A DNA stretch of 64,000 bases from Lachnospiraceae bacterium. Lineage in GTDB: Bacteria; Bacillota; Clostridia; Lachnospirales; Anaerotignaceae. Numbering within the stretch: the first letter of the stretch is position 1; every line of letters starts with the position of its first letter. This document shows positions 34,848-43,607 of this stretch, in pieces. A program made the position numbers and the translations under genes. Under the pieces are notes generated by a model. It was not told the DNA's origin and ran no database searches. It worked only from the letters and a program-made list of their open reading frames with translations. The stretch spans positions 124,001-188,000 of the forward strand of contig DPJA01000039.1 of NCBI GenBank assembly GCA_003543235.1. The letters run 5' to 3'.

Positions 34848-37256
34848 TTACTTCATTCGCCCTGCAACCACGGTCATATCATCTTTTACAACCCCCCCGC
34901 TTCGCATTTTCGCCTCCTCAATTATTTTTTGCACCAGCTTATCTAAACTGCTTCCGCATTTAGCAAGCAATTCTTCCACAATTTTCTCCTCATTATCAAC
35001 ACCCAGTGCATCAGTAACTCCATCTGTTACCATTATCACAGTATCGTCCTCTTTAAGACTAAATGTTGTTTTCTCTCCCCGTGCCTCTTTCATAATCCCC
35101 ACTGGCAGTGATGACGAACGAATTGATTTAACTTTCCCGTTGCTAGCTATAAACACCGTTGCTCCTCCATTTTTTATAACCTCTGCCTTGCCTGAATACA
35201 AGTCTATACTGCAAATATCCAGTGTTGTGTACATATCATCACTTTTGCCTGTTGCAAGTGCCGTATTAAGTACATTCACCGCCATCTCTAAATCGAACCC
35301 TGCCATAAGAAAGCTTTTAATTATTCGTATTCCTCGACGGCTTTCTTTGGCCGCCTCTTTACCCGAACCCATGCCATCACATACCGCCATAACTGCGTGT
35401 TTGCCCTTAAGCTCGTCGGCAAAATAACTGTCACCTGTTTCGGAACTTCCGTCCTCAACTGCTACAGCTACTGCTTTTTGAAAACCAAACCCTCGGTCTT
35501 CTTTAAAAGTAACGGTACAATTTTCTGCCTTGTCTATTTGGCACTTGTCCCGTACTACCAACATATGCCTTCCCAAAACAGTATTTATAACAGGCAAAAT
35601 AACCGTTTCACATTGATGATTACCAAAGCACTGCCCTTTTGTGACAGATACAAAAAAGCCCTCCTTTTCTTCGTAAGCAACATATATCCGCTGTATCTCA
35701 ATTCCCACTTTTAGAAGCATTGCCTTTATCTCTTTTGCCATGGATTCGTAAAATCTAGGCTGAATTATCACCTCAGCTCCAAGGCCGCCTATTATTTTTT
35801 CCACGCACTGCAACTGCTCCTTTATAAGACCTCTACTTTGATTAAGTCTACTTTGCCACATAAGATTGTTTCGGTGCTCTCTTGTACAAAAATTAGCCTC
35901 ATCTATTATATCCTTTAACCGTACACAGCCATTTTTAAGCCATGCTGTCGCATCGCCCTCATCCGCTTTACCGTTTTTTTCCACCGCACCTATAAGTCTA
36001 TGTATTCCCTCATAGGTATCAAAACTTTTGGTTCGCCAGCAAAAAAGAGCCATGCTGCAGCTTTGGCAAACCCTATCTGCCACATTGTCAATTATTTCAG
36101 CTGCCGCCTTTGGCGTCACTTGGCTTTCCTCTACTGTATTGTCAAAAACCTCTGCCAGAGTCCCAAATGCAGTGGCAAAAGCTTTAAGTCTACCCTCCGT
36201 CATATCCTTTAACCGAAAGAAATAATCCTTATGGTCAAACTCATTTTTATGCCTTGCAAAAGTATTTATATAATCAAAACATTTTTTAGGTAGTGCCAAA
36301 AACAAAACCATAGCCAACACCATGGCAACCACCATACCACGGCTGGGCAGTGCATCCAAATAAAATGCAGGTATAACTATACCAAAGGCAAATCCCAGTG
36401 CCGAAGAAATCCTGTTTTTATTGAAGCTTCCACAAATAAGCCCTGCCACCGTAAGTATTAAAAATTGCTGTGCGTCGCCCTGCTCTAAAAGCAATAGGCA
36501 CAGCCCAAACACCGCTCCTATTGCCCCCGCCACTGTCGTCCCCGTAGCTGAACCAAACACCAAAATAAGTACAGTGCCAAAAAATATTGCAACGTCAGTG
36601 CCAAAAAAAGTTATTTGTGCCAACGCACCAATTGCAGTAATAAAAACAACCGCAAGGCAGATTATTTCATCATCATCCAAAATTCTGCGTCCAAGATTAC
36701 TTCTTGTAAGACCAATGCCTGTACTAAGCATAAGACTTAATCCAATTATAGTCAGTGCCTCTGCCACCCACCGAAAAACAAGGAAAGCACTAATGCCGTT
36801 AAATACTGTAAATATAACTCCGCCAATTAGCATACACAAACTGCCCTTAATGGCATTCACAATAGGAGAGTGTATTATTCCTCTGCCACTAACAAAAAAA
36901 TCCGTTATGGCCGCCGTACACACTCCTATTATGTATACAGGTATACCATATTTAACACCACCGCTTATGTAGCCCAAAAATACCGACAAACAAACCAAAT
37001 AAAATGATACACCACGGCCAAAATATGCCGTTATACACGCCATCCCAACTGGGTTAAAACTTCCAAAAAGAGTAAAACTTCCACAAAGATAACCAAATAT
37101 ACACGTGAGTACCATTTCAACGCTTTTCTTTAATGACATAGTACCTGCTTTTATGGTTGTATTTATTTTTATAGGCTTAATTTTCATTTCTACCGATTTT
37201 TTTTCCTTTTTGATTGGTCTAATAACCTTTCCAAACTCTACCATAGTCTTGTCCAT
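34848..37256 (-). CDS. spoIIE: Stage II sporulation protein E (membrane PP2C phosphatase)
   Basis: About 802 residues. The N-terminal half holds around ten membrane segments, the middle is the FtsZ-interaction/regulatory region, and the C-terminal PP2C domain has VCDGMGSGKEAAKESRRG and VMVTDGVTDALGVD, carrying metal-binding Asp residues. It dephosphorylates SpoIIAA in the forespore to release sigma-F and helps form the polar septum. The longest reading (37352) is rejected: GGAGGG lies six bases before the ATG at 37256 and overlaps upstream candidates. The promoter has the long spacer typical of Spo0A activation. This is direct evidence that the organism forms endospores. Confidence 0.97.
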   Translation of the reverse strand: MDKTMVEFGKVIRPIKKEKKSVEMKIKPIKINTTIKAGTMSLKKSVEMVLTCIFGYLCGSFTLFGSFNPVGMACITAYFGRGVSFYLVCLSVFLGYISGGVKYGIPVYIIGVCTAAITDFFVSGRGIIHSPIVNAIKGSLCMLIGGVIFTVFNGISAFLVFRWVAEALTIIGLSLMLSTGIGLTRSNLGRRILDDDEIICLAVVFITAIGALAQITFFGTDVAIFFGTVLILVFGSATGTTVAGAIGAVFGLCLLLLEQGDAQQFLILTVAGLICGSFNKNRISSALGFAFGIVIPAFYLDALPSRGMVVAMVLAMVLFLALPKKCFDYINTFARHKNEFDHKDYFFRLKDMTEGRLKAFATAFGTLAEVFDNTVEESQVTPKAAAEIIDNVADRVCQSCSMALFCWRTKSFDTYEGIHRLIGAVEKNGKADEGDATAWLKNGCVRLKDIIDEANFCTREHRNNLMWQSRLNQSRGLIKEQLQCVEKIIGGLGAEVIIQPRFYESMAKEIKAMLLKVGIEIQRIYVAYEEKEGFFVSVTKGQCFGNHQCETVILPVINTVLGRHMLVVRDKCQIDKAENCTVTFKEDRGFGFQKAVAVAVEDGSSETGDSYFADELKGKHAVMAVCDGMGSGKEAAKESRRGIRIIKSFLMAGFDLEMAVNVLNTALATGKSDDMYTTLDICSIDLYSGKAEVIKNGGATVFIASNGKVKSIRSSSLPVGIMKEARGEKTTFSLKEDDTVIMVTDGVTDALGVDNEEKIVEELLAKCGSSLDKLVQKIIEEAKMRSGGVVKDDMTVVAGRMK

Positions 37257-37276
37257 ATTCATCCCTCCGTTAAAAT

Positions 37277-37310
37277 AGTATAGAATATGGACGAAAATTA
37301 TTTTGTCAAA
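37277..37310 (-). promoter_or_regulatory. Spo0A-type promoter of spoIIE
   Basis: Minus-strand TTGACA (37304-37309) and TATACT (37277-37282) are separated by 21 bases, too far for an ordinary sigma-A promoter but the arrangement seen for Spo0A~P-activated spoIIG/spoIIE promoters in Bacillus. The -35 region TTTTGACAAAA, also readable as TGTCAAA on the other strand, fits a 0A box (TGNCRAA). Confidence 0.6.
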
Positions 37311-37350
37311 ACGGGTATATAATTCCTGAAAAATTAACCCTATTTGCGAC

Positions 37351-37391
37351 AAAAAAAATAAGGCTTAAAAGCAATTGCCTTTAAGCCTTTG
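37351..37391 (-). terminator. Terminator after the 64-residue ORF
   Basis: Minus-strand AAGGCTTAAA pairs with TTTAAGCCTT around a 10-base loop and is followed by ATTTTTTTTG. It also isolates the spoIIE promoter from upstream transcription. Confidence 0.88.
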
Positions 37392-37407
37392 GATATTTAC
37401 ATTTATT

Positions 37408-37602
37408 TTATTCGTAGCCTTCGTAATCATCATAATCTGTAAAGCTATGATGCTCTCCTTTAGACCCAAGTCCAACAACCTGCTTGGGGCGTCCGGTTTT
37501 TTTCTTTGCACCACCCTCAGATTTACGTTTCTCAATCTCCGTTTCTTTTTCAATCTTTTTCATACGTTCATAGCGTTCAAACTCCGATACTTTTTTTGAC
37601 AC
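37408..37602 (-). CDS. Small highly charged protein, unknown
   Basis: A 64-residue ORF starting with GTG at 37602, with GGGAGA eight bases upstream and a strong terminator downstream. The product is Lys/Glu-rich in its first half (one long predicted helix, YERMKKIEKETEIEKRK), then a basic GAKKKTGRPKQVVGLGSKG linker with an AT-hook-like GRP core, and an acidic aromatic tail (FTDYDDYEGYE). I do not recognise the family. An overlapping frame (37365-37553) is a shadow. The GRPK motif suggests possible nucleic-acid contact, but that is only a hint. Confidence 0.6.
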   Translation of the reverse strand: MSKKVSEFERYERMKKIEKETEIEKRKSEGGAKKKTGRPKQVVGLGSKGEHHSFTDYDDYEGYE

Positions 37603-37790
37603 TGAAATTCTCTCCCTGATAAGATTATTAGGCTAAACTTTATACAACATACATATTATTGTGCAAAAAATCAATATTGTCAATAATAAATTTAAAATCT
37701 CTTTTGCTTATTATTGAAATTTTAAATACTATGGATATTTTCTAAAACACTCTTTATATACACATATATAATATGTCAAAAATAATTAAA

Positions 37791-37826
37791 AAGCATTCCT
37801 CTCAATGATTAAAGAGGAATGCTTTT
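37791..37826. terminator. Terminator after ridA
   Basis: AAGCATTCCTCT pairs with AGAGGAATGCTT around a 10-base loop; on the minus strand it is followed by TTTTTAATTATTTTT. The remaining gap 37603-37790 is AT-rich with no feature I can support. Confidence 0.85.
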
Positions 37827-37846
37827 ACGTTTTTATTGGCTATTTT

Positions 37847-38227
37847 TTATTTTTCAAGAACAGCAATAACCTCAACTTCGCAAAGCAGTTTCTTAGGTAA
37901 CTCTTTAACTGCTACGCAAGAGCGTGCTGGTTTACTTATAAAATACTTACCATAGATTTCGTTGAAAGCTGCAAAATCTCCCATATCCGCAAGAAAGCAC
38001 GTTGTTTTTACAACACTTTCAAACCCAATTCCATTTTCTTCAAGAATAGCTTTAAGGCTTTCCATAACTCTTTCTGCCTGCTCTTCTATTGTTGTACCAA
38101 CAATTTCACCTGTACCTGGCATTAATGCCACCTGACCTGATGTAAATAAAAATCCATTAACTGATATTGCTTGTGAATATGGACCAATTGCTGCTGGTGC
38201 TTTATCTGTCATAGTAACTTTTAACAT
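37847..38227 (-). CDS. ridA: RidA family reactive intermediate/imine deaminase
   Basis: A 126-residue trimeric enzyme of the YjgF/YER057c/UK114 family, which hydrolyses reactive enamines and imines (such as 2-aminoacrylate) released by PLP enzymes. Family markers are PAAIGPYSQAISVNGFLFTSGQ, the substrate-carboxylate Arg in KPARSCVAVKELP, and C-terminal CEVEVIA. It is a monocistronic gene with its own terminator. Confidence 0.96.
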   Translation of the reverse strand: MLKVTMTDKAPAAIGPYSQAISVNGFLFTSGQVALMPGTGEIVGTTIEEQAERVMESLKAILEENGIGFESVVKTTCFLADMGDFAAFNEIYGKYFISKPARSCVAVKELPKKLLCEVEVIAVLEK

Positions 38228-38377
38228 TTGCGAAATCTCCCTTCATACATTAAAAAGTAATATACAGTTTCTGCTTTTTTACATAATTATATTCCGTAAC
38301 AAAATTTTAGTCAATGTATGTTTTTATATAAAAAAATAGTGCAGACCATATAAGCCAACACCATTTTCATACATTAC

Positions 38378-38450
<73 letters not shown>

Positions 38451-38595
38451 ACAACAACATAATTATACACTGCTTATTATGTTTTGTCAATCTAAAACAC
38501 ACAATTTTTCAAAATAATTGTTATTAATACAAATATAATAAAATAGAAACCCCTATATTTTTGCATCCTAAACATAATGAAAAATTAAGGCAAAT

Positions 38596-38625
38596 TTAAA
38601 AAAGCGGTGGCCAAAGCCACCGCCA
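38596..38625 (-). terminator. Terminator of the acd-etfBA operon
   Basis: Minus-strand GGCGGTGGC-TTTG-GCCACCGC followed by TTTTTT, a very stable hairpin 17 bases after etfA. The space from here to the tRNA gene (38451-38595) is AT-rich and empty. Confidence 0.95.
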
Positions 38626-38641
38626 TAATACTAATTAAAAA

Positions 38642-39694
38642 TTAGTTAGCATTCTTTTCTGCATTAAATTTCTTAAGTGCTTCTGTTAATTTAGGAAGGA
38701 TAACTTTAACGTCACCAACAATACCTAAGTCAGAAACATTGAAGATAGCTGCTGTATCATTCTTGTTAATTGAGATAACAAGTTCAGAGCTTTCCATACC
38801 AGCAACGTGCTGAATAGCACCTGAAATACCACAAGCTAAATAAAGTTCAGGTCTTACAGTCTTACCTGTCTGGCCAACCTGTCTTGCGTTTTCAATCCAA
38901 CCTGCATCAACACAAGCTCTTGAAGAAGCAATTTCGCCACCAAGCTGATCAGCACATTCTTTAAGAAGGTCAAAGCCCTGAGCATTGCCGATACCACGTC
39001 CGCCTGATACAAGTACCTTAGCTTCTGTGATGTCTGCGTGTTTCTTGCTTTCTTTAACAACTTCAACGATTTCTACGTTCATGTCAGCAGCTGTAAAGTC
39101 AACAGTCATTTTAATAACTTCGCCTGTTTTTGTAAGGTCTTTTTCAGCTCTCCTCATAACGCCAGGACGTACAGTTGCCATCTGTGGTTTTGTTCTTGGG
39201 CACATAAGTGTAGCCATGATGTTACCACCAAAAGCAGGACGTGTCATAAGAAGTGCTCTTTTGCCGTCTGTGCAGCCCATAGCTTCTTCTTTAGCAACTT
39301 CTTCATCTGTCTTAGCCATTCTTAAGCTTGTACAGTCTGCAACAAGACCAGTTTTAACACGGCTAGCAAGTCTAGGTGCAACGTCACGACCAATTGAAGA
39401 TGCACCGAAGAGCATAATTTCTGGGTCATATTCTTTACAAACCTGAGTAAGTGCTTTTGTGTATGGCTCTGTAACATACTCTTTTAAGTATTCACTATCA
39501 ATTAAGATAACTTTATCTGCACCATATTGGAATAATTTAGCTACTTCGCCTTCAATTTTGTCGCCTAATAATACGGCTACTACGTCGTCTTTTAAATCCT
39601 CTTTTAATCTTGTTGCTTCTCCAATAAGCTCAAGTCCAACATTCTGAACTTTGCCGCTTCTCTGCTCAACTACTACAAAAATTCCTTTACTCAT
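38642..39694 (-). CDS. etfA: Electron transfer flavoprotein, alpha subunit
   Basis: About 350 residues. The C-terminal FAD domain is clear (VSGGRGIGNAQGFDLLKE, GQTGKTVRPELYLACGISGAIQH, and INKNDTAAIFNVSDLGIVGD). With EtfB it carries electrons to or from the acyl-CoA dehydrogenase encoded upstream. The ATG at 39694 (MSKGIFVVVEQRSG) with GGAGGT nine bases before it is chosen over an in-frame start at 39712. In Clostridia such Etf may bifurcate electrons between crotonyl- or acryloyl-CoA and ferredoxin; this depends on the second FAD in EtfB and cannot be settled by eye. Confidence 0.96.
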   Translation of the reverse strand: MSKGIFVVVEQRSGKVQNVGLELIGEATRLKEDLKDDVVAVLLGDKIEGEVAKLFQYGADKVILIDSEYLKEYVTEPYTKALTQVCKEYDPEIMLFGASSIGRDVAPRLASRVKTGLVADCTSLRMAKTDEEVAKEEAMGCTDGKRALLMTRPAFGGNIMATLMCPRTKPQMATVRPGVMRRAEKDLTKTGEVIKMTVDFTAADMNVEIVEVVKESKKHADITEAKVLVSGGRGIGNAQGFDLLKECADQLGGEIASSRACVDAGWIENARQVGQTGKTVRPELYLACGISGAIQHVAGMESSELVISINKNDTAAIFNVSDLGIVGDVKVILPKLTEALKKFNAEKNAN

Positions 39695-39736
39695 TGTAGC
39701 GTTACCTCCCATTCTTTATATTATAAATCTACAAAA

Positions 39737-40528
39737 TTAGATGATGTGTTTTTCTTCAAGTTTTGCCATAATAGCAGCAACAGCTTCATCAGTTGAAGCA
39801 TCTTTAAGAATTGTACCAGTTCCTTTTACTTCTTTAGTAAATGACTGGTAAACGTTAGTTGGTGAACCCTTTAAGCCAATCATGTCAAGCTCAAGATTGT
39901 CCTTAAGTTCTTCAAAACCAATAACTTTGATTTCTTTTTCGTAAGCATCAACGATACCGCTAACTGTCATATATCTTGGGTTTGCAAGCTCTGCAATTGC
40001 TGTAAGAAGACAAGGTGTTTTAATTTTGATGATGTGGTAACCATCTTCAAACTGTCTCTTAACGATTAAGTGGTCTTCAGCAGCTTCTTTGATTTCTTCA
40101 ACGTAAGAAACCTGAGGAATGCTAAGTTTTTCACCAATCTGTGGTCCAACCTGAGCTGTGTCACCATCGATAGCCTGACGGCCTGTGATAATAACATCGT
40201 AACCGATTGTTTTAAGAGCTGCTGCAAGAATTCCTGATGTTGCATATGTGTCTGAACCACCAAATTCTCTTGCAGAAACAAGGTAAGCTTCGTCACAACC
40301 CATAGCTAAAGCTTCTCTTAAAGCTACGTCTGCCTGTGGAGGACCCATAGATACTACGGATACTGTGCCACCAACTTTTTCTTTCAAAGTCAACGCAGCC
40401 TCAATACCTGTTTTATCATCTGGATTGATAATACTTGGAACACCATCTCTAATAAGAGTTCCTGTTTTTGGATCAATTTTAACTTCTACAGTATCTGGAA
40501 CCTGTTTAATACATACAACGATTTTCAT
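39737..40528 (-). CDS. etfB: Electron transfer flavoprotein, beta subunit
   Basis: A 263-residue EtfB with the N-terminal start MKIVVCIKQVPDTVEVKID, the nucleotide-binding VVSMGPPQADVALREALAMGCDEAYLVS and the GRQAIDGDTAQVGPQIGE segment. Clostridial EtfB has this DGDTAQVGP signature and may bind a bifurcating FAD rather than AMP. The gene lies 55 bases after acd and 42 before etfA in one operon. Confidence 0.96.
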   Translation of the reverse strand: MKIVVCIKQVPDTVEVKIDPKTGTLIRDGVPSIINPDDKTGIEAALTLKEKVGGTVSVVSMGPPQADVALREALAMGCDEAYLVSAREFGGSDTYATSGILAAALKTIGYDVIITGRQAIDGDTAQVGPQIGEKLSIPQVSYVEEIKEAAEDHLIVKRQFEDGYHIIKIKTPCLLTAIAELANPRYMTVSGIVDAYEKEIKVIGFEELKDNLELDMIGLKGSPTNVYQSFTKEVKGTGTILKDASTDEAVAAIMAKLEEKHII

Positions 40529-40583
40529 CTTAGTTCTCCTTCCGATTTTTGATTTATTTTTACGGTTGACAATGAGCCTTTGA

Positions 40584-41729
40584 TTAAAGTTTCATTGAAC
40601 CTGAAATGATCATCTTCATAGCTTCTGATGTGCCTTCATAGATTTCTGTAATCTTAGCATCTCTCATAGCTCTTTCAACTGGGTACTCTCTACAGTAGCC
40701 GTAACCGCCCATTAACTGAACGCACATACGTGTAACTTCGTTAGCAACTTCTGAAGCGAATAATTTACACATAGCAGCAAGTGGAGCATAGTTTTCATGG
40801 TTGTCTTTAGCTGTAGCAGCTCTCCATACCATAAGTCTAGCAGCGTCAACCTTTGTCTGCATTGAAGCAATTTGGAACTGTGTGTTCTGGTATTTGCTGA
40901 TTGGCTTGCCACCCTGTTTTCTTTCCTTAACATATTTAATTGTTTCGTTAATAGCACCCTGTGCAATACCTACAGACTGAGCACCAATACCGATACGTCC
41001 GCCGCCAAGAGCAGTCATAGCAATTTTGTAACCGCCGTTTTCTTTGCCAAGAAGTCTATCAGGAGAAACAACAACGTTTTCGTAAGTAACTGCACAGTTA
41101 GAAGCAGCTCTAATACCCATACGTTCAATGTTAGGGCTTACAGAAACGCCAGGCATATCTCTGTCAATGATGAAAGCTGACATACCTTTAGGTCCTTTTG
41201 ATTTATCTGTAAGAGCAAATACGATAAATGTATCAGCAAAGCCAGAGTTTGTTGTAAACATTTTCTGTCCGTTGATGATGTAGTTACCGTTTTCATCTTT
41301 ATCAGCTGTTGTTTGAACGCCTGCAGCGTCAGTACCAGCATTTGCTTCTGTTAAACCGAAGCAACCAATTTTTTCACCGTTTATAAGTGGTCTTAAGAAT
41401 TTCTGTTTCTGCTCTTCTGTACCATTTTCATTGATACATGGGCAGCAAAGTGAAGTATGAACTGAAAGTGTGATACCTGTTGAAGCGTCAACCTTTGAGC
41501 ATTCTTCCATAGCTAATGTGTAAGTAAGAACGTCAGCACCTGCACCGCCATATTCCTTTCCATAAGGAATACCAAACATGTGGCATTTCTGAAGCTTCTG
41601 AAGAAGCTCTGCTGAATACTCTTCAGCCTCGTCCATATCTTTAGCGATAGGTTTGATTTCGGTTTCCGCAAAATTACGGAATAACTCTTGCGCAAGTAAC
41701 TGTGTTTTTGTTAATTTAAAACCTTCCAT
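40584..41729 (-). CDS. Short-chain acyl-CoA dehydrogenase (Bcd/acryloyl-CoA reductase type)
   Basis: A 381-residue flavoenzyme that reduces or oxidises a short acyl-CoA with EtfAB. Motifs: FGLTEANAGTDAAG (flavin/substrate), QMFTT-like GQKMFTTNSGFAD, and the C-terminal QLMGGYGYCREYPVERAMRDAKITEIYEGTSE with the catalytic Glu in YEGTSE. The order acd-etfB-etfA without thl, crt or hbd differs from the usual butyrate operon, so it may be butyryl-CoA dehydrogenase or the acryloyl-CoA reductase of alanine/lactate fermenters; sequence by eye cannot decide. ATG 41729 has AGGAGG upstream. The leader is ~125 bases and structured. Confidence 0.92.
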   Translation of the reverse strand: MEGFKLTKTQLLAQELFRNFAETEIKPIAKDMDEAEEYSAELLQKLQKCHMFGIPYGKEYGGAGADVLTYTLAMEECSKVDASTGITLSVHTSLCCPCINENGTEEQKQKFLRPLINGEKIGCFGLTEANAGTDAAGVQTTADKDENGNYIINGQKMFTTNSGFADTFIVFALTDKSKGPKGMSAFIIDRDMPGVSVSPNIERMGIRAASNCAVTYENVVVSPDRLLGKENGGYKIAMTALGGGRIGIGAQSVGIAQGAINETIKYVKERKQGGKPISKYQNTQFQIASMQTKVDAARLMVWRAATAKDNHENYAPLAAMCKLFASEVANEVTRMCVQLMGGYGYCREYPVERAMRDAKITEIYEGTSEAMKMIISGSMKL

Positions 41730-41759
41730 TACATATTCCTCCTATTTGAATAATATTTA

Positions 41760-41785
41760 ATTTTAATAATCTTCCGATTATTCTA
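41760..41785 (-). promoter_or_regulatory. Hairpin in the acd-etf leader
   Basis: AATAATC-GGAA-GATTATT in minus sense, a perfect 7-bp stem with a stable GGAA tetraloop, 35 bases before the acd start. It may protect or shape the 5' UTR; no regulatory class is recognised. Confidence 0.4.
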
Positions 41786-41870
41786 ACCTGGCTTAGGATG
41801 CCGGACCGCATTTCGGTTATGTTAAACACACTTTTAGGCCACACCACCGACAACATTAATCCATAGACTT

Positions 41871-41899
41871 ACTTTATAGCCTTGACACAATTTTGTCAA
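41871..41899 (-). promoter_or_regulatory. Promoter of acd-etfBA with a near-palindromic operator
   Basis: Minus-strand TTGACA (41894-41899) with a TATAAA-like -10 near 41873-41878. The -35 is the left half of TTGACAAAATTGTGTCAA (41882-41899), a near-perfect inverted repeat with TTG...CAA ends. This partly resembles the Rex operator TTGTTAAN4TTAACAA (9 of 14 positions), and acd-etf operons are known Rex targets in Clostridia; the assignment is tentative. Confidence 0.45.
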
Positions 41900-41984
41900 T
41901 ACATATTTCTGCCTTTTCCTCCTTTTTGTTAAGTTTTCACAAAGAGGTATCCTCGACAAAAAACCTCATACAAAATAAAGCATT

Positions 41985-42521
41985 TTATTTACATTTTGCC
42001 ACAAGATATGTATTCACAGCTTCCAAATAATTAAGCAATCCACTTCTTTTTGTCAAAATTTCATATTTATCTTCAAATGCTGCATATGGTATAGACTTTC
42101 GACCGCCATTTTGAGCCTGCTGCCAGTATTGTTTAAGCACCTCCACGGGCAAAAAAAAGTGTTTGCCCACAGCACTGAAATAAACCAACAAAAATGCCAC
42201 ACCTCCCTGACTGTTAAAATCCTCCATAAACTGCATCTGGTGAGTATGTATGTTTTTCACAGGCAAACTTTTAAGCCCTGTTTCCTTTGCATCAAAGCAT
42301 ACCCCTATTCCCTGTGCAATACCAATGTAATCCACAGTAGATTGGGCGTCGAAATACGCCAGCGTAATGGTATGTTTTTTGTTGTCTACCTCCACAGGTG
42401 TTATGGGTGTTGGTATTTTTTGTATCACAGCAATGCCTTCTTGGCGGTACAGCTCATTTGTATAATTTATTATTTCCTCCAGAGTGCTTCCCCTAAGCCC
42501 CCTTGTGTTCCAATATCCCAT
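41985..42521 (-). CDS. recU: Holliday junction resolvase RecU
   Basis: A 178-residue nuclease of the RecU family. The N-terminus GYWNTRGLRGSTLEEIINYTNELY is typical. The catalytic part has IPTPITPVEV, then STVDYIGIAQG and FDAKET, supplying the Asp/Glu/Lys of the PD-(D/E)xK-like site, and the HTHQMQFM segment. It cleaves four-way junctions during recombination. It begins three bases after the queG stop; in Bacilli recU pairs with ponA, not the case here. Confidence 0.93.
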   Translation of the reverse strand: MGYWNTRGLRGSTLEEIINYTNELYRQEGIAVIQKIPTPITPVEVDNKKHTITLAYFDAQSTVDYIGIAQGIGVCFDAKETGLKSLPVKNIHTHQMQFMEDFNSQGGVAFLLVYFSAVGKHFFLPVEVLKQYWQQAQNGGRKSIPYAAFEDKYEILTKRSGLLNYLEAVNTYLVAKCK

Positions 42522-42524
42522 GTT

Positions 42525-43607
42525 TTACCCCCAAATGGAAGCGAAAATTTCTTCCTTAATATCATTTTTTTCTTCATATTGATAAATACTTTCCAGCATA
42601 GCCTGTCCACTCTCTAAACCAAGGTTAATTATAGCCCGTACGGCGGTGTGCCTAAGCATTATATTTTCACTTTTAATGTATTTTTCAATCAACGCAAGAC
42701 TTTCTGCCCTGCCTGTATTGCCAAGTGCTGCAAGAGCATTCCTTTTTATCACCGCAGCACCTCTCCAGCCTATGGCAGTAGTCCCAAGCCTGCTTTTAAA
42801 GGTGCTGTTTGACATATTTAGAATTTCTTCCAACAGAGGCATTATTTCATCCAACTCTGTTATATTCTCAAATGGTTTTGGATTGTTTTTGCAAACACGC
42901 TGACATATGTCACAGCCATACAAATTCAAACCAATGGACTTCATTTCATCAACTGTAAGCAGTCTTTTTTGCTGAGTTATATAAGAAATGCACTTTTCAA
43001 TTTTGAAACTGCCCACATTTATAGCTCCTGTAGGACAAGAATTTACACACTTGTTACAATTTGAACAATGTAAAGTGCTTTTTTCGCCAGATTTAAGACT
43101 TAAGTTTGTTATTATATAGCCAAAAAATACTGCTGAACCACCATTTTTTGTAATAATGGTGCCATTGTTACCTTTATATCCAATTCCACTTCTTATTGCA
43201 ACAGCCCTGTCAACCAACGGTCCAGTATCAGCAAAAGGCATACACTCTGCATCAAATTGATTTTTCAAAAGTTCAGACAATTCTCCCAGCTTTCTCTGCA
43301 TAAAAATATGATAGTCTTCGCCCACAGCCCCTATGGATATATAGCCTCTAAGCCTGTTATCACTCTCAACCAATATATTTTTATTGTAGCTCTTTGCAAG
43401 CACAATAATGCTTTTTGCACAGGGCATAGTAAGGCGTGGAGAAATCCTTTTTTCAATATCCTTCTCTACAAACCCCGAAAGGGTATTCTGCGTTTCCACA
43501 AGGCTTTGACGCAAACCGCAAAAGTCTTCAGCACTGCAAATACCCACATCAGAAAAGCCGTTTTCGTGGGCAAATTTATTAATTATACTTTCAGCCGTTG
43601 TTTTCAT
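42525..43607 (-). CDS. queG: Epoxyqueuosine reductase
   Basis: A 360-residue cobalamin and Fe-S enzyme for the last step of queuosine synthesis in tRNA wobble positions. Two [4Fe-4S] motifs are visible: CSNCNKCVNSCPTGAI and CDICQRVCKNNP, plus N-terminal GVAVRSGIGY-like RAVAIRSGIGYKGNN and C-terminal HEAT-like repeats. The ATG at 43607 overlaps the end of the YibQ-like gene by 17 bases, implying coupling. No other queuosine gene is in the window, so the cell may salvage queuine or encode the pathway elsewhere. Confidence 0.95.
   Translation of the reverse strand: MKTTAESIINKFAHENGFSDVGICSAEDFCGLRQSLVETQNTLSGFVEKDIEKRISPRLTMPCAKSIIVLAKSYNKNILVESDNRLRGYISIGAVGEDYHIFMQRKLGELSELLKNQFDAECMPFADTGPLVDRAVAIRSGIGYKGNNGTIITKNGGSAVFFGYIITNLSLKSGEKSTLHCSNCNKCVNSCPTGAINVGSFKIEKCISYITQQKRLLTVDEMKSIGLNLYGCDICQRVCKNNPKPFENITELDEIMPLLEEILNMSNSTFKSRLGTTAIGWRGAAVIKRNALAALGNTGRAESLALIEKYIKSENIMLRHTAVRAIINLGLESGQAMLESIYQYEEKNDIKEEIFASIWG

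Noticed and set aside
37365..37553. Second ORF overlapping the 64-residue gene
   Set aside because: It runs in another frame, lacks a ribosome site, and covers the terminator; the other frame has a good GTG start with GGGAGA.
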